Under the pieces are notes generated by a model. That model was not told where the DNA came from, did not search any database, and worked only from the letters and a program-made list of their open reading frames with translations. A stretch of DNA of 64,000 nt. Source: Vibrio gelatinilyticus. GTDB taxonomy: Bacteria > Pseudomonadota > Gammaproteobacteria > Enterobacterales > Vibrionaceae. Positions 57,438 through 64,000 of this stretch are shown one piece after another. The position numbers and the translations under genes are program-made. Every line of letters begins with the position of its first letter. The first letter of the stretch is position 1. The stretch spans positions 52,590-116,589 of the forward strand of contig NZ_JAJNNZ010000012.1 of assembly GCF_022836845.1 (NCBI RefSeq), given 5' to 3'.

Positions 57438-58256
57438 CTAAAATAATTTTTCCATCTCTTCAGCTCGATTGACTGCAGCTTGCATCGCTTTGGATACAAT
57501 ACCTCGTAGATCGCTCTGTTCAAATGTTCTTACGGCCTCAGCGGTTGTACCGCCTTTAGAGGTTACCTGCTCACGCAGTGTGCAAAGCTTTATATTCGGG
57601 TTCGCTATCACCATTTCAGCGGCGCCCAACGCAGATTGTTGAACCAACAGCCTTGCCGTCTCTTCGTCAAAACCACTTGCGATAGCTTGCTGTTGCATCG
57701 CTTCCATAAACAAGAAGAAGTATGCGGGCGCACTACCTGCCGCGGCTATAACATCATTAATACCCGACTCTTTTTCGACCCAGCACACTTTGCCTACGGC
57801 TTGCATTAGCTCACCAGCAAACTGTTTATCTGCCTGCGGGGTCACTGATGAAGCAAATAAGCCACTCATTCCTTTGCCGACAAGCGAAGGTGTGTTTGGC
57901 ATCACGCGGATCAAGTTAAGTTCGCAAGCGAACATCTGCTGCAGTCGTTCCACGTTGATTCCCGCTGCAATAGAAATCACTAACTTGCTGCTGAAGTCGA
58001 TGGCTTGTAGTGGTTTTGCCACCTCCTCCATCAACTGCGGTTTGACGGCCATCACCACGACATCAGCTTGCTCTGCAGCTGCGACATTGTCTGTAGTGAC
58101 CTGGACACCGAAATCTTGCTCTAAAGCGGTAAGCTTACCCTTGCTACGATTCGTCGCAATAAGACAACTTGGATCGTAACCACCAGCTACCAGCCCTGCG
58201 ACGATTGAGCGGGTCATATTACCTGCGCCAATGAAGGCTACTTTTCTTTGTTCCAT
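57438..58256 (-). CDS. proC: Pyrroline-5-carboxylate reductase
   Basis: A 272-residue enzyme for the final step of proline synthesis. The NAD(P)-binding motif FIGAGNM is at 9-15 and the C-terminal helical dimer domain includes the signature LREQVTSKGGTTAEAVRTFE (about 227-245). Length is typical. Lies between yggS and yggT in the usual yggS-proC-yggT order. Confidence 0.96.
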   Translation of the reverse strand: MEQRKVAFIGAGNMTRSIVAGLVAGGYDPSCLIATNRSKGKLTALEQDFGVQVTTDNVAAAEQADVVVMAVKPQLMEEVAKPLQAIDFSSKLVISIAAGINVERLQQMFACELNLIRVMPNTPSLVGKGMSGLFASSVTPQADKQFAGELMQAVGKVCWVEKESGINDVIAAAGSAPAYFFLFMEAMQQQAIASGFDEETARLLVQQSALGAAEMVIANPNIKLCTLREQVTSKGGTTAEAVRTFEQSDLRGIVSKAMQAAVNRAEEMEKLF

Positions 58257-58294
58257 GAAACTTATCCTAAATGAAAGCTTGTGAGCGCCGCTAA

Positions 58295-59005
58295 CTAAGC
58301 TTTGTTACTGTAATCTCTTGCGCCAAATATTGCGGTGCCGATGCGAACAAGTGTGCTGCCCGCTTCTATCGCAGCTTCCATATCACCACTCATACCCATC
58401 GATAGTGTATCAACTTGTGGGTACTGCTTTACCAACGCGTCTTTTACCTCTGCGAGGGTTTTGAAGGCCGCAAGCTGAGATTGATAGTCACTGACGTTCT
58501 CTGGTATGGACATCACCCCTCTTAAGGTGAGGTTAGGAAGCTCGGATATCAACCGTGCGAGCTCAAATACTTCGTCGCCAGATACCCCAGATTTACTCGC
58601 TTCACCACTGGTATTGACTTGAATAAGCACTTGCAACGGTAGTAATGCGACTGGACGCTGATCATTTAGACGTTGTGCAATCTTGGCTCTATCAATGGAA
58701 TGCACCCAGGCAAAGCTTTCGGCAATCGGTCGAGTTTTGTTCGACTGAATTGGGCCAATAAAATGCCACTCTATTGATAGCTCAGGGTGGTTGTCAGCAA
58801 AATACTGGGTCTTATCAACCCCTTCTTGTACGTAATTCTCACCGAACTTACATTGACCCGCTTGTAGCGCATCATATATTGCGGCCACAGGTTTTGTTTT
58901 GCTTACCGCTAACAGTTGCACGTCACCTTGTGGTCGACCGCACTTTTTCTCAGCAGCGTTGATCTGCGAGGTGATATGTTGAATATTTTGTTGAATATTG
59001 CTCAT
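58295..59005 (-). CDS. yggS: Pyridoxal-phosphate homeostasis protein YggS (PLPBP)
   Basis: A 236-residue single-domain PLP-binding protein with an alanine-racemase-type TIM barrel. Lys36 (LLAVSKTKP) binds PLP, and the phosphate-binding GMSGDMEAAIEAGSTLVRIG segment is near the end. It buffers PLP and affects amino-acid metabolism. No enzymatic activity is established. First gene of the yggS-proC-yggT-yggU-DUF4426-rdgB-hemW operon, divergent from pilT. Confidence 0.95.
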   Translation of the reverse strand: MSNIQQNIQHITSQINAAEKKCGRPQGDVQLLAVSKTKPVAAIYDALQAGQCKFGENYVQEGVDKTQYFADNHPELSIEWHFIGPIQSNKTRPIAESFAWVHSIDRAKIAQRLNDQRPVALLPLQVLIQVNTSGEASKSGVSGDEVFELARLISELPNLTLRGVMSIPENVSDYQSQLAAFKTLAEVKDALVKQYPQVDTLSMGMSGDMEAAIEAGSTLVRIGTAIFGARDYSNKA

Positions 59006-59031
59006 GGTTCACTATTAAAAAAGGAAAATGA

Positions 59032-60063
59032 ATGGATATCACTGAGTTATTAGAATTTAGTGTAAAGCATAATGCGTCAGATCTACACCTTTCTGCTGGT
59101 GTATCTCCTATGGTACGCATTGATGGTGAGGTTAGAAAGCTCGACGTACCAGCCTTGTCACAATCCGATGTTCATAAGTTAATATTTGCAATCATGAATG
59201 ATAATCAACAAAAAGCATTCCAAGAACAATTGGATGTTGATTTCTGCTTTGAATTGCCAACATTAGGGCGCTTTCGTGCCAATATTTTTCACCAAGCCAG
59301 AGGGAACGCCGCATCCATTCGTCTAATACCTACTGACATTCCAACATTAGCAACCCTTAACGCCCCTAGTATCTTAAATCAGTTAGCTGAATTAAAGCAC
59401 GGACTAATACTTGTTGCAGGCCCCACAGGTTCGGGAAAATCCACTACCCTTGCGGCCATAGTGGACCATATAAATCGAAACAAAAATAAACACATTCTGA
59501 CGATTGAAGATCCCATTGAATTCGTTCATTCCAATAAAAGGTGCTTGATTAATCAAAGAGAGGTACGTAGAGACGCTCTCAGCTTTCAAGCCGCTCTACG
59601 AGCTTCTTTAAGGGAAGACCCTGATGTGATCTTAGTTGGTGAACTGCGCGATAAGGAAACAATCAGCCTAGCAATTACCGCCGCAGAAACCGGCCACCTT
59701 GTACTGGCCACACTCCACACACAATCCGCAGCGAAGTCAATAAACAGAATCATTGATGTGTTCTCCTCATCAGAAAAAAGTGCCGTTAGATCGATGCTTT
59801 CAGAGTCTTTGCAAGCGGTTGTTGCTCAGAAGTTAATTAAAAAGAATATGGGTGGCCGAGTCGCATGCCATGAAATCATGCTTGCCACTCCGGCCATCAA
59901 GAACTTGATCCGTGAGGACAAAATCCCGCAAATGTACTCGGTTATCCAAACCAGCTCTGCAATGGGAATGGTAACCATGGAGCAATCTTTGCAAAAGCTA
60001 ATCAGCCAGGGTTTGATTTCACCAGACCACTCTGATGTGGCTTCATCAGGCCATTTAGGTTAG
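59032..60063 (+). CDS. pilT: Type IV pilus retraction ATPase PilT
   Basis: A 343-residue hexameric secretion ATPase. A PAS-like N-terminal domain (about 1-100) precedes the RecA core with Walker A GPTGSGKS at 130-137, an Asp box, Walker B DPDVILVGELRD and His box TGHLVLATLHTQ. It drives pilus retraction for twitching and DNA uptake. AAAAGGAAA precedes the ATG. Divergent from yggS and 4 bases ahead of pilU. The pilT-pilU pair is unlinked from pilABCD. Confidence 0.95.
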   Translation: MDITELLEFSVKHNASDLHLSAGVSPMVRIDGEVRKLDVPALSQSDVHKLIFAIMNDNQQKAFQEQLDVDFCFELPTLGRFRANIFHQARGNAASIRLIPTDIPTLATLNAPSILNQLAELKHGLILVAGPTGSGKSTTLAAIVDHINRNKNKHILTIEDPIEFVHSNKRCLINQREVRRDALSFQAALRASLREDPDVILVGELRDKETISLAITAAETGHLVLATLHTQSAAKSINRIIDVFSSSEKSAVRSMLSESLQAVVAQKLIKKNMGGRVACHEIMLATPAIKNLIREDKIPQMYSVIQTSSAMGMVTMEQSLQKLISQGLISPDHSDVASSGHLG

Positions 60064-60067
60064 CCAA

Positions 60068-61177
60068 ATGAAGTTGAATGACTTATTAAAGAACATGGTG
60101 GAGACAAAAGCCTCTGATCTATACCTGACCGTAGACGCCTCACCACTCTTTCGTATTGATGGCGAGCTAAAACAAAACCAACAGCGCCTATCGCATACTG
60201 ACATTTTAACTTTACTATCCCAGATGCTGGGCGAATCAGAACTCGAAGCCTTTAAGCGCACTAAGGAAGCCAACTTTGCTATTGCCAATCAATATGGTCG
60301 CTTTAGAGTGAGTGCTTTTTATCAAAGAGAACTTGCTACTGCAGTGGTTCGGCGCATTGAATCGCAAATTCCGACCTTTGAGACTCTAGGGCTTCCCGAC
60401 GTTCTGCAAGATCTTTCGATTGCGAAGAGAGGATTAGTGCTTATTGTTGGGGCCACGGGCTCGGGCAAATCAAGTACATTAGCGGCAATGGTCGGCTACC
60501 GAAATGAGCATCGTACTGGGCATATTTTAACGGTTGAGGATCCCATCGAGTTTGTCCATCAACACAAGAAGTGCTTAATAAGCCAACGTGAGATTGGACT
60601 CGACACTGAGAGCTATTCCGTCGCACTTAAAAACTCCCTTAGACAAGCTCCAGATGTCATTGTAATCGGTGAGATCCGCACTAGAGAAACTATGGAGTAT
60701 GCTCTACAGTTTGCAGAAACCGGCCATCTGTGTATGGCAACCTTACATGCGAATAATGCCCATCAGGCACTAGAGCGTATCCTTCACCTCATTCCAGAAG
60801 ATCAGAAAAAGCAGCTGCTCTTCGATTTATCGAATAACTTACGCGGGGTTCTAGGACAGCAATTAGTACGCAAGCGCGAAGGGAAAGGTCGTCATGGCGT
60901 TTTTGAAGTTCTGCTTAACAGCCCAAGAGTTTCTGAGCTCATCCAGCGTGGAGAGTTACATAAAATAAAACAGACGATGGCTAGCTCTAAAGACGTTGGT
61001 ATGCAGACATTTGATCAAGCTCTGTATACGCTGGTCACAGCAGAGAAAATTAGTGAAAGCGACGCATTAAGCTGCGCCGATTCTGCCAACGATCTAAGAA
61101 TAATGCTCAAGCGCAATCAACCCACTGAGTGCCAGAAAAGCTCGTCTCTTGCGAACATTAAAATCGATATGAATTAG
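60068..61177 (+). CDS. pilU: Type IV pilus retraction ATPase PilU (PilT paralogue)
   Basis: A 369-residue PilT-family ATPase with Walker A GATGSGKS at 128-135 and Walker B APDVIVIGEIRT. The Pro-to-Ala change in the P-loop relative to PilT and the longer, divergent C-terminus are typical of PilU. In V. cholerae PilU helps PilT retract pili under load and is not sufficient alone. It starts 4 bases after pilT, so co-translated. Confidence 0.93.
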   Translation: MKLNDLLKNMVETKASDLYLTVDASPLFRIDGELKQNQQRLSHTDILTLLSQMLGESELEAFKRTKEANFAIANQYGRFRVSAFYQRELATAVVRRIESQIPTFETLGLPDVLQDLSIAKRGLVLIVGATGSGKSSTLAAMVGYRNEHRTGHILTVEDPIEFVHQHKKCLISQREIGLDTESYSVALKNSLRQAPDVIVIGEIRTRETMEYALQFAETGHLCMATLHANNAHQALERILHLIPEDQKKQLLFDLSNNLRGVLGQQLVRKREGKGRHGVFEVLLNSPRVSELIQRGELHKIKQTMASSKDVGMQTFDQALYTLVTAEKISESDALSCADSANDLRIMLKRNQPTECQKSSSLANIKIDMN

Positions 61178-61202
61178 CGAACAAAAATAGCAGGTAAGAA
61201 AA

Positions 61203-61226
61203 AAGCCTCATCTTTCGATGAGGCTT
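61203..61226 (-). terminator. Terminator of tRNA cluster 2, also near pilU end
   Basis: AAGCCTCATC / GATGAGGCTT, 10 bp with a TTTC loop. On the minus strand it is followed by TTTTCTTACC. In the plus direction it lies 26 bases beyond the pilU stop and may serve it weakly. Confidence 0.9.
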
Positions 61227-61233
61227 CTTAATG

Positions 61234-61309
61234 TGGCTCCCCCTGCGGGACTCGAACCTGCGACATACGGATTAACAGTCCGCCGTTCTACCAACTGAAC
61301 TAAGGGGGA
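61234..61309 (-). tRNA. tRNA-Asn(GTT)
   Basis: 76 nt, encoded CCA, anticodon GTT, identical to the copies at 49365 and 61448. Last tRNA of cluster 2. Confidence 0.97.
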
Positions 61310-61340
61310 ATAAACTTTTTTCATCTTCCTACTAAGAAGA

Positions 61341-61417
<77 letters not shown>

Positions 61418-61447
61418 CATATTCCTCAAGATTGACTTGAGTGAAAA

Positions 61448-61523
61448 TGGCTCCCCCTGCGGGACTCGAACCTGCGACATACGGATTAACAGTCCGCCGT
61501 TCTACCAACTGAACTAAGGGGGA
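61448..61523 (-). tRNA. tRNA-Asn(GTT)
   Basis: 76 nt, encoded CCA, anticodon GTT, identical to the copies at 49365 and 61234. Confidence 0.97.
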
Positions 61524-61531
61524 ATAAAGAA

Positions 61532-61607
<76 letters not shown>

Positions 61608-61663
61608 ACACTAAATTCTTCTAAATGCTCGTACTGTCTAACAGCACCAACAATATTAAATTG

Positions 61664-61739
61664 TGGTGCCCGGAGGCGGAATCGAACCACCGACACGAGG
61701 ATTTTCAATCCTCTGCTCTACCGACTGAGCTATCCGGGC
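61664..61739 (-). tRNA. tRNA-Phe(GAA)
   Basis: 76 nt, encoded CCA, anticodon GAA, acceptor GCCCGGA / TCCGGGC. Identical to the copy at 49709. First tRNA of cluster 2. Confidence 0.97.
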
Positions 61740-61749
61740 GACGAGGTGT

Positions 61750-61778
61750 ATTAAACGGTTTTTCGTGCTTTAGGTCAA
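61750..61778 (-). promoter_or_regulatory. Promoter of tRNA cluster 2
   Basis: On the minus strand TTGACC (61773-61778), a 17-base spacer and TTTAAT (61750-61755), 10 bases before the first tRNA. Same layout and nearly the same hexamers as cluster 1. Confidence 0.85.
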
Positions 61779-61978
61779 CACTAAATTGCAAAAAAAATAT
61801 CGTTTGTCGATTTTCTATACTTAGCGCTCTGTTTTTATGCATCTAGTGCCCACAATCAACCCAGAGCACTATATACAATAGAATTAAAAACCGAGAAACT
61901 TTCTAATATACCGTAAAAAAAAAGCAGAAAGACGACAAAAACAGCCCCCCCTCATTTCCGCTCTTTTGAACATTTTTC

Positions 61979-63601
61979 CTATTTTACTTCGAATCGACTT
62001 ATCCATTGGCTTAGCTCATTCGCCAAAGTGCTTAATGCCTGTGTCGCTCCATGCGTTTCCGTTACCACCTGGCGAAGTTCAATACCGCTTTGTTCGATCA
62101 TATTGATACGCTGGGAGATATCATCACCCACTTGAGTCTGCTGTGCTGCTGCCGTTGCAATTTGGTGGCCCATTGCTGATATAGACTCAAGCGCAACAAC
62201 GACATCCTGCAGAGCGCTGGAGGCATTAATTGATTCACTCACTGTAGCTTTACTGGTGTTTGCACAGATCTGCATGCTCTTGATCGCCTGAGCCGAACCC
62301 GCCTGTAAGTTCTGCATCCTGTGCTGGATTTCTTTGGTACTTTCTTGAGTTCGCCCTGCAAGGTTACGAACTTCATCAGCTACTACCGCAAAACCTCGCC
62401 CTTGGTCTCCAGCCCTAGCCGCTTCAATTGCTGCATTCAGGGCCAGCAAGTTGGTTTGCTCAGCGATATCGCCAATGACCTGCAACACACTGGCAATGTT
62501 ATTAACCTCTCCATCCAGCTGAGAAAGCGCATGGCTTGCCTCAGAAAGTTGCGAAGCCAATCCTTCAATATTTGAAACCGTTGCCTGTATCAGCTTCTGA
62601 GCGTGCTGGCTCTGGCTATCTGCATTATCTGTGTTAATTGCCGTGTCACTTGCAGAGTCCGCTACATGATTGGCGGACGATGCCATTTCTGTCATGGCCG
62701 TAGCGATCATTTCTGTGCTTTGCTGCTGTGAGTCTGTCAGCGTCGCGATTTTTCCTGCTCTTGATTGAGTTTGTTTTAGCTCTCCAAGTATTGTTTTGGT
62801 AGAGCGATCAATATTTCCGACTAATTTCGCCAGTGACATACTCATTTCTTGAATCGATTCATAGATACTGCCTTTTTCAGCTTTCTCGACGAAGTCTCGA
62901 TTAATCTTACCTTGAGAAATCTCTTGAACTGCACGTTGAACTTCTACTGGCTCTCCCCCCAAAATACATAGGATTTTTCTGCTGGAAAAAACCAATAGAG
63001 CAAAGATCGAACCGGCGATAGAAAAACAGAGTAAAAGCTGCCACTTTGCCGTAGCCCAGAAGCGAGTGTTGACCTCATTGAACCCTATTCCAGTGCCAAC
63101 AACCCACCCCCAACGCGGTGTACGCTCTGCGATTGATAGCTTCTCTTCTACGCTACCATCAGCTTGCTTTTGAGACCATGAGTATTCGACAAGAGAGCCA
63201 TTAGAGCTTGCCAGGGCGTCCAATATGAGCTGCCCGACACTTTGCCCCTTATGATCTCGAAAGTCATGAAAGCTTGTTCCGTGAAGTTGAGGATCTAAAG
63301 GAGCTGCGACAAAATCCATGTTTTCGTCAGCGACATACACATATTCACTATCCTTGTAGATATTATTTCGAAGTATCCGCTGTGCGACAGCTTTCGCTTG
63401 CTCGTCGGTAAACGTCCCCTCTTCCGCGAGCTTCTCAAGTTGCGATAACGTAGCGTATGCACTCTTAAATAGCTCTGTTACTCTGGTTTGATTGTCAACA
63501 CTGCTTGCCATTCTTAATGTCCATAGGCCACTAAAGGACAGCACCAACATCGATACCAAAATGATGGCGGATAACAAATAGGTTTGTTTTCTTAGTTTCA
63601 T
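61979..63601 (-). CDS. Methyl-accepting chemotaxis protein
   Basis: A 540-residue transmembrane chemoreceptor. TM1 is about 8-30. The periplasmic sensor (about 31-187) looks like a single-Cache (sCache_2-like) domain: [22 protein letters not shown] and [15 protein letters not shown]2 is about 189-210. A short HAMP-like segment (about 212-265) precedes the cytoplasmic four-helix signalling domain, whose hairpin tip is [19 protein letters not shown]. No CheR/CheB pentapeptide is at the C-terminus. Such sensors often bind small carboxylates, but the ligand cannot be deduced. A single gene with no che genes nearby. Confidence 0.9.
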   Translation of the reverse strand: MKLRKQTYLLSAIILVSMLVLSFSGLWTLRMASSVDNQTRVTELFKSAYATLSQLEKLAEEGTFTDEQAKAVAQRILRNNIYKDSEYVYVADENMDFVAAPLDPQLHGTSFHDFRDHKGQSVGQLILDALASSNGSLVEYSWSQKQADGSVEEKLSIAERTPRWGWVVGTGIGFNEVNTRFWATAKWQLLLCFSIAGSIFALLVFSSRKILCILGGEPVEVQRAVQEISQGKINRDFVEKAEKGSIYESIQEMSMSLAKLVGNIDRSTKTILGELKQTQSRAGKIATLTDSQQQSTEMIATAMTEMASSANHVADSASDTAINTDNADSQSQHAQKLIQATVSNIEGLASQLSEASHALSQLDGEVNNIASVLQVIGDIAEQTNLLALNAAIEAARAGDQGRGFAVVADEVRNLAGRTQESTKEIQHRMQNLQAGSAQAIKSMQICANTSKATVSESINASSALQDVVVALESISAMGHQIATAAAQQTQVGDDISQRINMIEQSGIELRQVVTETHGATQALSTLANELSQWISRFEVK

Positions 63602-63945
63602 ATTATTGTCCGAATTTACAGATCATAATCTAGATATGGAATCCACTGACTTAAGCATCAGTATTTTTTTTGAGCATCGTAATATATAAATAACTAACGA
63701 CGTAACCTGTTGTAATAAAACTATGGCAAGGGTTTAATTTTCAATAAAAATTAAGTCTGTCACTTGTAATAGATGATAATTAGAGGGTGCTTTAGTATCG
63801 CCGCAAGAATGAATATCAATAACAAATGGAAGTCTTCAGCTTTCAACTGGAACGCTTACTCGAGGCTTCGTATAAGAGGTGTGTAGCTAGGCTTGAACTC
63901 AAGCGGGACGCAACTTCTGTATAGAGAACGAAAATTGCAGATAAT
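63602..63945. other. Intergenic region upstream of the chemoreceptor gene
   Basis: About 340 bp of AT-rich DNA containing the chemoreceptor promoter. I see no ORF with start, ribosome binding site and useful length, and no recognisable RNA. Confidence 0.5.
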
Positions 63946-63977
63946 AAAAAACCCGACGCTTTCGCATCGGGTTTTTT
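63946..63977 (-). terminator. Terminator downstream of partial tRNA
   Basis: AACCCGA-C-GC / GC-A-TCGGGTT stem with one mismatch and a TTTC-type loop, with A-run and T-run at the two sides. On the minus strand it directly follows the tRNA 3' end at 63984. Confidence 0.85.
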
Positions 63978-63983
63978 AATAAG

Positions 63984-64000
63984 TGGCGGAGTGGACGGGA
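63984..64000 (-). tRNA. 3' end of a tRNA, probably tRNA-Asp (cut by window end)
   Basis: The minus strand ends in TCCCGTCCACTCCGCCA: CCA preceded by discriminator G, an acceptor 3' strand CACTCC-like and the end of a T-stem. This resembles the 3' end of gammaproteobacterial tRNA-Asp. The anticodon is outside the window, so the identity is inferred. Confidence 0.6.

Overview
The window is an ordinary stretch of core chromosome from a marine gammaproteobacterium, almost certainly a Vibrio. The main evidence is a LuxR/HapR/SmcR-type TetR regulator lying between hpt and lpd with a Qrr-type pairing site in its leader, a three-lipoyl-domain AceF, long tRNA arrays, and the gene orders nudF-yqiB-cpdA-yqiA-parE-parC, pdhR-aceE-aceF-lpd, nadC/pilABCD-coaE-zapD-yacG and rpsP-rimM-trmD-rplS. 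I cannot name the species. No transposase, integrase, prophage, CRISPR array, rRNA or toxin-antitoxin module was seen.

Layout. 0-4.5 kb: zapE and zapG (cell division/envelope), then the paired periplasmic proteases degQ and degS. 4.5-13 kb: topoisomerase IV (parE-parC) fed by the nudF-yqiB-cpdA-yqiA string, with tolC divergent. 13-21 kb: hldE, glnE, the ABC-2 exporter yadGH and a SulP transporter. 21-24 kb: beta-carbonic anhydrase, hpt and the quorum-sensing master regulator. 24-31 kb: the pyruvate dehydrogenase genes and their repressor PdhR, with a perfect PdhR operator. 31-39 kb: ampD/nadC and the type IV pilus genes pilABCD, followed by coaE, zapD and yacG. 39-43 kb: the rpsP operon and ffh. 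43-49 kb: a CcsA-like membrane protein, a CorB-like CBS protein and metH. 49-62 kb: two tRNA clusters (Asn/Phe/Thr/Phe and Asn/Thr/Asn/Thr/Phe, all on the minus strand) flanking mltC, yggX, mutY, trmB, glsB, the yggS-proC-yggT-yggU-DUF4426-rdgB-hemW operon and the retraction ATPases pilT and pilU. 62-64 kb: a chemoreceptor and the 3' end of what looks like tRNA-Asp.

Functional links: pilABCD (33-37 kb) and pilTU (59-61 kb) give pilus assembly and retraction. DegS is the usual sensor of outer-membrane stress, with DegQ as its periplasmic partner. PdhR and the aceEF/lpd products control pyruvate entry to the TCA cycle. The LuxR-type protein is the likely output of the quorum-sensing phosphorelay through Qrr small RNAs.

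I found no convincing undescribed system. The second-look items are modest: two paralogous tRNA arrays with near-identical promoters, a tRNA-Phe copy with a doubly compensated acceptor stem, the Qrr site, divergent SulP and carbonic anhydrase genes, a terminator abutting the mltC ribosome binding site, and two unexplained intergenic stretches with coding-like or hairpin content.
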